DNA from: Gamarada debralockiae
Taxonomy: Eukaryota; Ascomycota; Leotiomycetes; Helotiales; Hyphodiscaceae
Assembly (NCBI GenBank): GCA_002803225.1
Contig: NXFV01000626.1
Span: 62,001-126,000, forward strand
Reading direction: 5' to 3'
Length of the DNA stretch: 64,000 nt
Shown here in pieces: positions 11,034 to 21,974 of the stretch (positions are counted from its first letter, which is position 1; each line of letters opens with the position of its first letter). Position numbers and translations under genes: made by a program. The notes beneath the pieces were generated by a model. It saw only the letters and a program-made list of their open reading frames with translations, was not told the origin of the DNA and made no database searches.

Positions 11034-12458
11034 ATGGTTTACTCGACGAATAACATCGTACAAGAGTACGGTACTATTCCTCTCGGCCAACGAGAAGACC
11101 CCCAGAATGCAGCCTTCTTGGCTAGTGTCAGACACAGGATCTTGGACAGTGGGATTGTACGGCCGAAGGGATACAACGTCTCATGGCATTCGAATCCTGA
11201 GATTGAGAAGCATCACTTTGGGCATTCGCATCCCATGAAGCCATGGCGACTTACTCTGGCAAAAAGTCTCATCATGTCGTATGGAATGCACGCTGCCATG
11301 GATACCTACGTGTCACGACCTGCAGAGGAGGAAGAAATGCAAGACTTCCATAGTAAGGACTACCTCGACTATCTCAGGACGGCGAAGGTTGCAATGCCCG
11401 ACGACGATAACCCGAAGGACTATAATCTTGGAGGTTCAGACTGTCCTATCTTCGAAGGTCTATTCAACTATTGTGCGATGTACTCGGGGGCATCGATTGA
11501 TGCAGCACGCAAGCTTTGCAACAACGAGTCTGATATCGCCATTAACTGGTCGGGCGGCTTGCATCATGCAAAGAAAGCCGAAGCATCTGGATTCTGTTAC
11601 GCCAACGACATTGTGCTAGCAATACTGCAGCTTCTGCGAAAACACCCACGAGTTCTATATATCGATATTGATGTACATCACGGTGATGGCGTAGAAGAAG
11701 CTTTCTGGTCAACGGACCGAGTAATGACCGTATCGATGCACAAATATGACGGACTCAACTTCTTCCCTGGTACTGGTGACCTCGACAGAACCGGCCCAGA
11801 TAGCGAGGGTAATCCAGGAGCTCATCACGCTATCAATGTTCCACTCAACGATGGCATCGACGACGACCAGTACACATGGCTCTTTAAGCATATCGTTGGA
11901 ATGTGCGTAGATCGTTTCCGACCCAACGCGATCGTTCTGCAATGCGGTGCAGACTCCCTCGCTGGAGATCGCCTGGGACGCTTCAACGTACAAGTCCAAG
12001 GTCACGGAGATTGCGTTGAATATTGCAAATCTCTCAATATACCTTTGCTACTTGTTGGTGGTGGTGGGTACACGCCCCGCAATGTCGCACGAGCTTGGGC
12101 CCACGAGACCAGCATTGCGATCGGATGTGCAGATACTATCGATCCTATCATCCCTAAGCACACACCATACCGGAGCCATTTCCGCCACGATACGCTCTTC
12201 CCTACACTAGAACAGATCCTTGGTGATCCACGGCCGAACAAAAATCCTCAAAAGAAAATCGATGAAATAGTCCGATCTATCACCGAGCAACTTCGCTTTG
12301 TGAATGCAGCTCCCAGTGTCCAAAGCATGTATATGCCGCCCGATTTGACTGCATTGAAAGATGAGGTGGAGGATAGATTGAAGGAGGAGAGAGAAGCATA
12401 TGATGACGTGCTTCGGCGTGATAGAGAGGAGGGGCTGGGAGTTCCGATGGAATATTGA
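11034..12458 (+). CDS. hos2: class I histone deacetylase, HOS2/HosA type
   Basis: Intronless, 474 aa from the ATG at 11034. The full class I deacetylase fold is visible: HPMKPWRLTLAKSLIMSYGM near the N-terminus, the active-site HHAKKAEASGFCY segment, the metal-binding DIDVHHGDGVEEAF, the Gly-rich LLVGGGGYTPRNVARAW strand, and the C-terminal loop. The length and the NAAPSVQSMYMPPD tail fit HOS2/HosA rather than RPD3, which has a longer acidic tail. HOS2 is the catalytic subunit of the Set3 complex and removes acetyl groups from H3/H4 in transcribed genes; that is family knowledge. Nuclear. It shares an 856-bp divergent promoter with the ING gene. Confidence 0.93.
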   Translation: MVYSTNNIVQEYGTIPLGQREDPQNAAFLASVRHRILDSGIVRPKGYNVSWHSNPEIEKHHFGHSHPMKPWRLTLAKSLIMSYGMHAAMDTYVSRPAEEEEMQDFHSKDYLDYLRTAKVAMPDDDNPKDYNLGGSDCPIFEGLFNYCAMYSGASIDAARKLCNNESDIAINWSGGLHHAKKAEASGFCYANDIVLAILQLLRKHPRVLYIDIDVHHGDGVEEAFWSTDRVMTVSMHKYDGLNFFPGTGDLDRTGPDSEGNPGAHHAINVPLNDGIDDDQYTWLFKHIVGMCVDRFRPNAIVLQCGADSLAGDRLGRFNVQVQGHGDCVEYCKSLNIPLLLVGGGGYTPRNVARAWAHETSIAIGCADTIDPIIPKHTPYRSHFRHDTLFPTLEQILGDPRPNKNPQKKIDEIVRSITEQLRFVNAAPSVQSMYMPPDLTALKDEVEDRLKEEREAYDDVLRRDREEGLGVPMEY

Positions 12459-12789
12459 ATGACATAAAGGGCGGGATGTGTCTAACAGTTAAAAGCGTGG
12501 CGTTGGGGTCAGGATATCATGTTGGCGTTCGAAAGGTCTTTTGTACAGACAGGTGTCAATGTCTGGATGATTGCTAAGAGATACTTGTACATGTAGCAGA
12601 TGAGCGCGTAAAACGCTACGAACTTTCGAGGTCGATCTATTTTCTGCCATTTGGGCTTCTAGTTGTAGTCTATAACACGTCTACGCGTCAACACCATTCG
12701 CAACCATCTAAGTCAACGCCGTAACAATTCTATCAAGTAAAAATATTCATCTCGCAAAAGTCTGCGATCTAATCCTTCATCGTAACCCA
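12459..12789. other. convergent 3' intergenic region
   Basis: Between the ends of the deacetylase gene and the DUF3605 gene. No gene recognised. Confidence 0.5.
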
Positions 12790-13540
12790 TCAGACCTTCT
12801 GGCTCAATGGGACATCTCCATTCGTAATCTCCTTCACAAACTCCGGATCCGGATCGAAAAGCATAACGTGAAAGTGCTCAACAGCACGAACACTCTTCAA
12901 TGACCTCCAGTTCTTGAACCAAATAACCTATTTCCTGATTAGCATCTATCCTATTATTACCTCCATACCCAAGGTCAAGGATCACAAGGCTTACATTTTC
13001 CTTCCCAACCCGTCTCCCAAACATCTCATCTACAAACCCATCAATCTCCCCCCTCGCCTTTTCCGTCAAATCATCCGTAGCTGGATCATCCTCCAACTCA
13101 AACTTCGTCCAAACAACCAAATGCACAATCCTTTCATCAATCCCATACGGCCAATCATTCCACAGCACCTTCACATCCCCCTCCTTCTCAAACGGCTTTC
13201 CCTCCGCTTGAATCGGTGGTTTCCATCCTAATCGTTTCTGCAACACGAATTCCATCACAGAGCCATACTCCTGCTTCAGGCCCCAATTGTACGCCAGGTA
13301 CCGCCGTAATTCGGAAGGAACGCGCTGGAAGAGATCGAGGCGGTTGTCTGCGATTATTTGCTGGACTTCAGGCCAGGTCAGGATGTGGTATTCGGCGTCC
13401 GGTGTGGTGATTATGCCCATGTCTTTGGGGTTGAGGTGGGCGAGGAAGGCGGGGCATTCTGCGGTGCGGAGGTGCGGAGGGACGTTGACTTGCCAGTAGG
13501 GGAGGCGCTCGGAGGTGGTGGTTGGACTGATGCTGCCCAT
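12790..13540 (-). CDS. DUF3605 / N-acetylglucosamine-induced protein 1 (GIG1)-like
   Basis: Exons 13540-12995 and 12927-12790 (67-nt intron, GTAAGC...ATAG, phase 0) give 227 aa. Splicing replaces the read-through tail with [23 protein letters not shown], the conserved end of this family. Characteristic parts are a central [20 protein letters not shown] and [21 protein letters not shown], which lead into the [14 protein letters not shown] boundary at the splice site. In Candida the homologue GIG1 is induced by N-acetylglucosamine; the biochemical role is unknown. No signal peptide or TM, so cytosolic or nuclear. Without the intron the frame would end 30 residues later in a Cys-rich tail, which looks artificial. 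Confidence 0.85.
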
Positions 13541-14605
13541 TTCGGCTGATTGCGTGCTACAAACTAGGGGGATGATGCTTGTAGCTTCGCTGTTATTAAT
13601 TGACGGATAATTGAAGAATCCCGAGAAGTTGTTGGAGCGGTGAAAAATACGAATTCAGTTCAGCCTTGTAGCTGGCTGCTTATCTCCCGTTTAAGCGATA
13701 GGCACTTCCAGAAGCATGTGCCGGCCTCCTTACCCCTTTTCAGCCCCTGAATCCTCCTCATTTCCTATCCTCTAATCGCAACGATGTAACCGAGATCAGA
13801 ACCGTTATCCTTCACCAAATATCTTCCTCCCCTGAATCTTAACCAAATAAAATGCCTTAGCCTACGCGCGTCTCACGGATCCAGATCTCGATCCGTGGTC
13901 CGAGAGCCAGATGTCTAGAGTTCCATCTGGTTCCACTGCAATTTAACGAATTTTCATCCCACCCTTTTCATCCACAGAACCAACCAAACCTCTTCAACGG
14001 GGAAGACAAGCTTTACTCCCTGTCCATTTATCGAGCCTAATCTCGGCAATGGCTTGATTGCAAGGCACAGCCTTGCTCCGGCTCGCACGCAACACTTGCA
14101 TGCTGCCCCCTTATTGGTGGTTGCGCAACCAGCGGCGGGAAGGTGCAGCTGTTTGCTAAGAATCTCAACCAGAACCGGTCCTTATATTGCTGGTTTAATG
14201 CTCCTGCGGATCCATACCCCTTCAGGCCTGTTTATACATCTGACCGCGGGTCCCCATATTTGGAACGTTTATTGTCTGTTTTTTGTTTTCTGGTTGACAG
14301 TTGTTTTGTTCCTTCGCAGATAAGTAATCACCTCAAAGTCTCAGTTGAACTTGAGAAGAGACGGTTCACACTCATTCATTGGTTAAGTGCACTCACTCGT
14401 TTCGTGCATGCGACTTCCACTCTTTTACAAGCAGGAGCAAAAGAAAGTTCAACTCGGCCCATAATTTTCAACTTCAACATCTCCGAGAATTCTACGACAG
14501 TGAATTCGCATGACCGAACACTGAGAACTTCTCCCTCGCTCTATCGATCGCTCCCCACACTCTTTACACGACATCTTCGATCTCCTTGAACCTCGACATC
14601 TCGAA
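13541..14605. other. intergenic, divergent promoters
   Basis: About 1 kb between divergent DUF3605 and small-TM genes. Pyrimidine-rich leader near 14440-14600. No coding segment or repeat recognised. Confidence 0.5.
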
Positions 14606-15027
14606 ATGGGCAAGCCACCCCGACGACCGAAGGTCCAACTTCCCTCTCCGCTCCAACAAGTACACTTCACACGACCACTCTCACAACCACCACAAGAAAT
14701 GGGGCTGGTCAGGGATCCAGCATTCTGGAAGCGTTTCTCTACGGCGGTACATCAGGCGGATGGGGACTCGGAGAAGGGTTCTGCTAGTAGTGCTGATGGG
14801 AAGTACGTCTTCCTAAAATACCCACCAGCAAAGAGAGAATGACTCAGAGAGAGGTTAAAGAACGTTGCTGACTGGAATACAGGGACCAATGGCTCATTCA
14901 GCAACACAAGGAGAAACGAAGATGCCGGGTTCTTTGTGTGGTTATTACGATGATTGTGGTGATGATTATCGTGGCCGGCGCAGTTTGTGGTTGGTACTTT
15001 ACTACGCAGGTTTCGAAGTCGAAGTAG
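14606..15027 (+). CDS. small single-pass membrane protein, conserved fungal, unknown function
   Basis: Exons 14606-14802 and 14883-15027 (80-nt intron, GTACGT...ACAG, phase 2) give 113 aa. The N-terminal 60 residues are Pro/basic rich, with DPAFWKRFSTAVHQ, a motif I recognise from small ascomycete membrane proteins. Splicing adds a Lys/Arg patch (HKEKRRCRV) directly before a strong hydrophobic helix (VLCVVITMIVVMIIVAGAV) and a short exterior tail. Positive-inside reasoning puts the N-terminus in the cytosol. Function is unknown. The read-through form would lack the helix. Confidence 0.75.
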
Positions 15028-15451
15028 GGGTGTGTGAAGGGGTTTTATGATCAATGAGAATACACGACATATACGGCGTTAGACTTAGGCATGGACAATT
15101 CGAAGATTGCGAGGCCAGATTACATGGATGGACATTAAACAAAAGCATATGGTATGAGAGGACATTGAGGTAGCTGGTGGTGAAAGATCAGGGGTTGTAG
15201 GGGAAGGTGGATGAAAAGGATGTGTATACATTCATACCAGATACGTATGCCATTCAATCAAAGATACATCAACACACAATCTTTCGAGTCTTGAAGTTAC
15301 GTTTGGTGGGAAGCGGACCATCAATCATCAAGTCATTTATTGAAGCGACGTTCCATTCTCTCTTCGAACCTCAAACACTCATCATCGATCACTTCGTTTA
15401 TACAACGCCTTTATCTTTACCCAGACAATCTCTATCGGAATCTCTCAAATC
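15028..15451. other. convergent 3' intergenic region
   Basis: Lies between the small membrane protein gene and the GNAT gene, which end toward each other. No gene or repeat recognised. Confidence 0.5.
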
Positions 15452-16234
15452 TCAGATCTTTCCCTTTTTCAACTTCTGCGGCGTGTACATCATAAAACCA
15501 CAAGCATTCTCTATCCTCTCATTCCCAAAAGCCATTTCAAATCGTCCCAGCAACTCAAACCCAACACTCCTATACAACAGCTCTCCCGGCTCACTAGCCT
15601 CCAACCCCACAATTACATTCTCCTTCTCCGCCCTTGCAATCACTTCAGCCATCAACTTCTTCCCAATCCCCTTTCCCTGCCATTCCTTTTTCACGACAAC
15701 GCTTTGGGCGTGCCACCTATTTTTCCGTTCTGGGAAGTCCCAGTTCAGCACGCCTGATCTTGAGACCTCAGCTTCGAATGCGCGCTGTGCTGCCAGGTTG
15801 GAGGATTTATCTGGGCCGACAATCCACCCTAGTACCAAACTGTACAACCAAAACACCCATCCTAAAATCTTCAGTAGAAGCGAATCACGGCTGGCAATTT
15901 GGCGATTCGCACCGTCATCCTCACCCAACCTCACAAACTGCGCATAACCCACAGGCACACTCGGGTTGGAGGAAGAGACAGCAACGCACGTGAGATTCCG
16001 GGGATCGAGCATTCGCTTCCAAGCTCGTTGGATGAAGCCTCGTTCGTAGTGGGAATAATATTGGGCGCGGTGGGGTGAGAGGTATGCTGTTAGGTCTGTG
16101 TTGTAGTAGGTTTCAGCTGCGATGCGTCCGATTGAGGGGGCTTCGTAGAGGTGGGCGGACCGGATGATAATTGTGTCTTTGGCAGAAAGAGAGTCGGTGG
16201 TGGAGGATAGGGAGGAAGTGGTTTTGGTCACCAT
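15452..16234 (-). CDS. GNAT-family N-acetyltransferase
   Basis: Intronless, 260 aa. A GNAT fold is indicated by the N-terminal strand IIIRSAHLYEAPSIGRIAAE, a central VGYAQFVRLG strand, and the acetyl-CoA pyrophosphate loop (VVVKKEWQGKGIGKKLM, i.e. Q-G-K-G-I-G-K) followed by helix and the YRSVGFELLG strand. A hydrophobic insertion (LLLKILGWVFWLYSLVLGWIVG, residues about 123-144) is typical of fungal members and could peripherally attach to membrane. Acceptor substrate unknown. Confidence 0.85.
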   Translation of the reverse strand: MVTKTTSSLSSTTDSLSAKDTIIIRSAHLYEAPSIGRIAAETYYNTDLTAYLSPHRAQYYSHYERGFIQRAWKRMLDPRNLTCVAVSSSNPSVPVGYAQFVRLGEDDGANRQIASRDSLLLKILGWVFWLYSLVLGWIVGPDKSSNLAAQRAFEAEVSRSGVLNWDFPERKNRWHAQSVVVKKEWQGKGIGKKLMAEVIARAEKENVIVGLEASEPGELLYRSVGFELLGRFEMAFGNERIENACGFMMYTPQKLKKGKI

Positions 16235-16986
16235 TTTGAAGAGAGGGTTGCTGTTGAAGTTCTCGGTGAGAATTGGCTTTTGGCTTCTAATTCAAACTTT
16301 CGAAAAAGCAGCAACCGCCCAAATTGCAACGACCAAGAGAGAAAAAAGAAGATACGAAGGAGTGATAAGATTTTTATACAAAGACTCATCTGTCGAATAA
16401 TTAGAAGGTCGAGGCCGAGCTCCGTACGGATACGGAGTGACTAGTGACCCACGCCCTTTGGTGGCAGGGAAGCCAAGATGCCAAGACATTTGAGTCTTCA
16501 GCCTCGTCACTCACACCTTCCTATTGTGGGTTCGGCGAGGCTTCGTTTTCGGAGTTTTCTCATACCGGGTTTGTGTTTCTTCTGCAAGATCTGTATTATG
16601 CATCAGCTTGCATCGGATCTAGGAAGAAGGGCAGGGGATTGTTAGTTTTGAGATAATTGGAGGTTTCGCAACTAGTTCTGAGTTTGATGCCGGCGAAGGG
16701 ACGACATGAACTTGATCACTTAGCACCGTGATTTGCAAAAAGATGACCTGTCGAGGCCAATTTAGAGGTCCGCAGAGAGTTTCTGATTGTGGGGCTTGAA
16801 GAGGATCGGGCGAATATAGTTTGGAGGCACTGGGTATCTCCTGAACCACCCTGGAGGTTTATCGTTCTCCTGCGATATGTAATATACAAGATTGACTGCT
16901 CTGATGGCTCTCTTAAGTTACCCACGATCGTAGACCCAATGCGCCTTCCGATCCTCTGTTCATACACTTTGAGGAATTTCCAACCG
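16235..16986. other. intergenic region between GNAT and cyt-4 genes
   Basis: Promoter of the GNAT gene plus 3' UTR of the RNase II gene. No gene or repeat recognised. Confidence 0.5.
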
Positions 16987-19900
16987 TCAGACGACTTTGA
17001 CTTGGATTTTGCGGTCGTAGACATTAACATGTTCCAACTCGACTTTGACCGTGTCTCCCACCTTGATCTCTTCTAGATCCATCCCATCTGGGACAGAACA
17101 CTGCGCCCGAGCAGAAAAGTCTGTTAACGTTCCATAGACCTTGCGGTCTTCGAGGTTGACATTTCTGACCAGGAAAGGCAATGTTGCGGGAAATTCGGTT
17201 TCTTTGAATTGCCACGCCCGGAGAAGGAAGAGACACAGCCAGTGCCGGTCTGCCTCATTCTTGCAATACTTGATAAGCTTCTCACGGGTATCAAGGCGCG
17301 GCAAAAGGGCCTCGACACGAGCTTTACTGAATGGGAGGAAGTCGTCTTTTGTGTTGCCGATAAGAGAATGACCCAATCGATCCTCTTCCAATAATGCAGC
17401 ACCTATTTGCCAATGGACAAGTAGATCTGTGAATCTACGTAGAGGACTTGTGCACCTCACCATCATGTCAACACCCACAGCGGCGTGAGGGCCTGGAGTT
17501 GTAGAAGGCAGAACACCACCGATAAGACTGAGGTACTCGGACGTGATGTCGTTTGACGCTACACCATTTACGGCTCGTGATGGGAGAACTTTCCGGATGA
17601 AAAAGTCGGAAGGGTCCTCCTTGGCTGGGTTGCGAGGGGTAACACGGTATGGCACTGGTATGCCTCTCTCATTGCACCATCTTGCTGCCACTTGAGCAGC
17701 GACAAGCATGAAAGACTGCACAAGATTACCTTGGTTCCTTGCTGTATTCGACCCAGTAGCCTTATCCACAGTTGAAATTTGGATCGTGGGATCGGCTCCG
17801 AAGTCGTGGTAGTTCTCCAGCATGTCCTTGGGGATCGATACCGATGTTTTCGGCCTCGATGGAAAATTTTGGTCGACGCCACCCTTGGCGCGTAAGAGTG
17901 CGGCATGAGCGTCTCCTATCTCATGGAGTAGCTGAAGGTCAGTTTTGTGCGCGTCTGAGAGTTCATGTGTCTTGAGCATGGGCCGCGAAGGAGAGCTTTC
18001 GGGTCCATCTTGTCCTACAACGCGAACAGTTTCCTCGACTTCGGATGAAGCAGGCCCCAGGACTACCTCCTGCAAAACATCAGGGGAAAAAAATAACACT
18101 TTATGAACCATTCCAGGCGTAATTTTCGTGTCGAGAAGGTGTCCGGCTTTATTCATCCTCGCGCTGAATGTCATCGAAGGCCGTCCTAGCGCGAGACTGA
18201 AGTGCTCTCGAACCGTGAGATCTGGGAGCATGCTATATACATGCTCGGGCATATAGACATTTTCTATTGCAGATTCGGCATACGCAGCAGCCTCGCTGTC
18301 CGGTTCAATATGAGACGCAGGATCCGCGGCGTGAATGTGTACCCAATATTCACCAGGAATGTCTGTAGCCTCAATTGAAATGCCGTCGTCAATTTCATGA
18401 GCACCGGGATCATCAATACAATAAACAGAAAGATCGCCCCAATCTTTTCGAAGATCTTCCAGTCTGTCCCTCAGGTTGGGCGCGGAGGCGCTATCACGCT
18501 CCTGTTTAAGTCTTCGACCAACACCGGGAAGTTTTAGATCAAAAGATAGTCGATTCTCCCAAGGGGCAATAACACCAATCTCTTGCAGGAAAGTCCATGC
18601 TGTGGTTGGATCCAAATCTATCTCTCCATATCTTTGTATGGCACGCAATATTTCCGAACCAATGCCATTCAAGGACGACTGATGACCAAAAGACGCCAAA
18701 GCAGCCCACGATTCCAGGAACATAATAAAATTCCCGCCGTTGTTTTTAATCAAATCACGACGCATCTTTGAAAAGCTGCTGTCACTTTCCTGCAATTTCG
18801 AAGGCATGATGGTACCATATACAGTGAATGGTCGCGTTTTCCGGCTACGATCAATCAGTTTTCGCGCCGCGATGGCAAACCGTTCAAGCTCTGACATTGA
18901 ATGAGGCTGAATAATTCCAGATGCTTTAGCAGCCTCCATTTCTCGATGTGATCGGACCATGTCGCAGACGATTCTTACAGTCAAGACTTCTTTGAGGGGA
19001 CTGATTTCATATTGACCACCAGTTCGAAGCGTCCCTTTCGTCTGAGGCCGAAATCCTATGTCGTCGCGAAGAAGAGACCGATGCACGGCGTAGAGTACAT
19101 TATCAGGAAATTTTCCGTCCTCGGTTCTTGAAATTGTATCCGATAATATCTCTTCCGCAATTTTCTCAAGTGTAGCATACGTAAACTTCGTCAAGTCTGC
19201 AACGAGGTTGTGAGCATTATCAAGCTTGGTGGAAGCAGCCTGATATGCGACATCTGATTCAGCCCAGAAGTCAAGCATTTTGCGAATGAGAGATTTCCCC
19301 AGATCTCTGGGAACGGACGGAGGGAAGTCCTGGAGCTTATCTCGTAAGTTGCTCGAGATATCTGCTGTAGGAAGATACGGTCGTATCTCATCAAGCTCTC
19401 CAGGATCGACGAAGTTGGGGACAAAAAAATGCGCTGATTGTGATGACCGATGAATCCATCTTCCTGACATCGTGTAAAACTGGGATTGGTTCTCCAGTTC
19501 GCGCACAAATATTGCCAGTTCTTGAGGTTGGCCAACGACAGCTCTATATTAGTATTAGTATATATATATATGACGAAGAAACCGGTAGATAAAACTTTCA
19601 AAAGGAGGGATACCTGAGCTCTACGAGGTCTCCTGCCAGAAGAAAACCCCGTCTATTGCCAACATCAAGTAACTCATCATGGGCATACTGTATCAGAGAC
19701 CCATCGTTCTCCGCCTCTGCTATATCGAGTTCCATTCGAAAGTCTCCATCGTTGGTCCGGGTTAGACTGTTAAGAATGCCCCCTGGCCCGGCAGTCTCAT
19801 CTAATTCGGGTGGAAGAACGAAGGAAGATGCATGTTCAAGCTCCCACTCTCGCAGACGTTGTCTTATATTCGGCTGTAATGGGGGTCTTTCGGGTGGCGG

Positions 19901-20209
19901 GAGTTCGTGAGGGGAGATATCGTCGGACAGAACTTCGGCTGAAGCATGTCTCTAAGAGTCCAGGTCAGGCGTTTTCCAATTAGAATCTGGGGGAGGACAT
20001 ACTATAGAGCTGGTATTGAAATATCTTGCCCCTCTCTTAATCAAGCTCTGTTGGCCGACTTTGCAGTTTTCGAGGTTCAAGGGTTGTCCACGAGGCTCCG
20101 CTCCACTGGGTTGTCTTCCAAAAACATGTCCGGAATGGAGTATTGCTGAACATTGCCAGCAGATGAATGGTTGTAAGGCCTTTTTTCGAATTTGCGAGGA
20201 CCTCAGCAT
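16987..20209 (-). CDS. cyt-4: mitochondrial exoribonuclease II, CYT-4/DSS1 type
   Basis: Three exons, 20209-20003, 19951-19614 and 19543-16987 (introns of 51 and 70 nt; phases 0 and 2), give about 1033 aa. The first ~70 residues are Arg/Lys/Ser rich with ICWQCS and FNTSS, a typical matrix-targeting presequence. Exon 2 supplies the N-terminal region ending GDLVELR, and splicing continues into AVVGQPQELAIFVREL. The RNB catalytic domain follows, with the metal-binding Asp cluster in CIDDPGAHEIDDGISIE and the later VRCTSPLRRFTDLLVHWQ. CYT-4 in Neurospora and DSS1 in yeast (mtEXO subunit) degrade and process mitochondrial RNA 3'-to-5'; family knowledge. An in-frame TAG lies inside intron 1, which supports the intron. 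The start ATG at 20209 heads the presequence. It is divergent from the molybdopterin synthase subunit gene, 443 bp apart. Confidence 0.9.
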
Positions 20210-20652
20210 AATTCTCGCCAATCCTTATGGACAGATTCAGCTCAATTGGACGCTGTGGATCTCGAAGTCGAAGTCCAATGGCTGTGTCCAACGCGACGTT
20301 TTTTTTTCGAGGCACGCTCACACGTGAGTTGGACCGTGCGCATCCATTCCTGTCGAAAAATAAAGGGGATTTCATCAGACTCCCTCACCACACCACATCC
20401 GATACACAGCATCTCCTATTTTGAATCCTTTTCCTGGTAAGCCCAATCTCGTACCATCTCAAGCTCAAATACCTCGTATGATGTACCAAAATAGCATGTA
20501 TTACCTTAAACCCTCTTTCAAAAGATGGTTTCTGATGTCTACACCAAGATCTCTGACTTAACCTTTGAGCTCCCTTCTATCCACTGGCCTATATCTTGTG
20601 CACCAGATGCTAATGCCAAGGACTCCAGCGGGTAATAATAGGAAGTTTTAGT
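20210..20652. other. shared divergent promoter of cyt-4 and MOCS2A-type genes
   Basis: 443 bp between start codons. No repeats or gene recognised. Confidence 0.5.
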
Positions 20653-20946
20653 ATGGCTACGTCTGCCAAAACGCCAGCTGGGCACTACACAATCCTATAT
20701 TTCGCATCTGCCAGTTCATACACCTCCAAAGACTCCGAACATTTGCCAGCACCACTACCATTGTCGAAACTCTTTGAAACACTCGAGGAACGATATGGTG
20801 GGATGAAATCCAAGGTCTTGGAGAGCTGTTTGGTCACTATAAATTTGGAATATGTTGATATACCGGATGTGGCCGGGGATGGCAGTGAGATCGTGATAAA
20901 AGAAGGCGACGAAGTCGCAATTATTCCACCTGTGAGCTCCGGATGA
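20653..20946 (+). CDS. molybdopterin synthase small (sulfur-carrier) subunit, MOCS2A/CnxG type
   Basis: Intronless, 97 aa, usual size for a ubiquitin-fold MoaD/MOCS2A protein. Visible features are the N-terminal strand HYTILYFASASSYT, a central LFETLEERYG helix, VTINLEYVD, and the C-terminal EGDEVAIIPPVSSG. The C-terminal glycine is thiocarboxylated and donates sulfur to precursor Z in molybdenum-cofactor synthesis, working with the MOCS2B large subunit. The penultimate residue is Ser rather than the Gly found in bacterial and animal proteins. Cytosolic. Needed for nitrate reductase and other Mo enzymes in fungi. Confidence 0.88.
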   Translation: MATSAKTPAGHYTILYFASASSYTSKDSEHLPAPLPLSKLFETLEERYGGMKSKVLESCLVTINLEYVDIPDVAGDGSEIVIKEGDEVAIIPPVSSG

Positions 20947-21425
20947 GAAGAACAGTAGATTCACGTACGCTTCTTTAGGAGTCTCTGATTGCGGGATGAT
21001 TCACCACCGCTTTTGAGAGTACTGGCCTACAAATATGGCCATAGTCCGTGAAACCGGAGCTTCAGCCTCGAGAATCCTTGGCATGGATCAACCCACGACC
21101 TCATCTGCCGCGGAAAGAGGAGTTCAATGATTATGGGTATCCGATACTGAGGAAGAACATAGCATTGTTGTTGAGGCAACAAGCGGTTGGGGAACGTTGG
21201 TCTGGAATGTTCACATCGTATGCGCAGCAGCGGCTCATATCAAACTGATAGTGGCCTAGGGCAACCGGATCCAAATTTATGTTCATATTTTCTGTACCCA
21301 AGATATCAAATACATTGATCGTATCTTCGTATCTTCCTTTCTCAAGACTCACACTCATTTTTCTTCTTCACCAATCCAACCGCCACACACTATTTTCTTG
21401 ACACCAAGGTTCATATCCAAGCACA
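20947..21425. other. intergenic, upstream of GPI-type protein gene
   Basis: No gene recognised. Frames here are short and lack ATG starts with sensible context. Confidence 0.45.
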
Positions 21426-21974
21426 ATGTATCAAGCAACAACCATACTCTCCTTGCTGGCTGTCCTCCGCCTGTCAGCAGCCCAAGACGCACAATCCACG
21501 CCCGATTACGACGCTCTACCTCAATAATGCCATTCGAAGACACCGACGCAGCCACCTCCCTTGCCTTCATCAATACCATACCTTCCAGATCCACCTCCTC
21601 TTCAGGCACAGTCACGCTGTCCAGCACAGCAGTCATCGTATCCACGAATCTCGTCACTCTATCAAGCGCTTCGGCAGCCGTCAGTTCCGGTGTCTTTCCT
21701 CCTCCTCTGACGTCTGGTGCTGCTGCTTCGTCAATTCAGAAGGCGGCGGCAAGCACCAATCTGGGGAACATTGTTGCTACTGGTAATGCTAGCATGACGA
21801 TAAGCCCACCTATACAGACTGGAGAGGCACCAATGGGTAGTGCTGTGGGAATTTCGATAAGCTTGCCTTGATATACTGAGGTTATAGTGTGGTAACATAG
21901 CTAATTTTACTTTGTAGGCCAAGATCACTGCCGTGGCTCTTTTGGGTGTTTTGGGTGTCTGTGCACTTGCTTAA
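21426..21974 (+). CDS. putative small GPI-anchored/secreted Ser/Thr-rich protein with frame break
   Basis: A clear signal peptide (MYQATTILSLLAVLRLSAAQ) starts at 21426, but its frame stops at TAA after DYDALPQ. The next frame (one base offset) then runs on as a Ser/Thr/Ala-rich wall-protein-like sequence (from MPFEDTDAATSLAF) to 21844. A 73-nt intron (21845-21917, donor GTGGGA, acceptor TGTAG, phase 0) joins it to AKITAVALLGVLGVCALA and a stop, a typical GPI-attachment hydrophobic tail after GSA. I find no good intron that would fuse signal peptide and body, so there may be a one-base lesion near 21520 (sequence error or pseudogene). No known domain; a surface role is inferred from architecture only. 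Confidence 0.5.
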
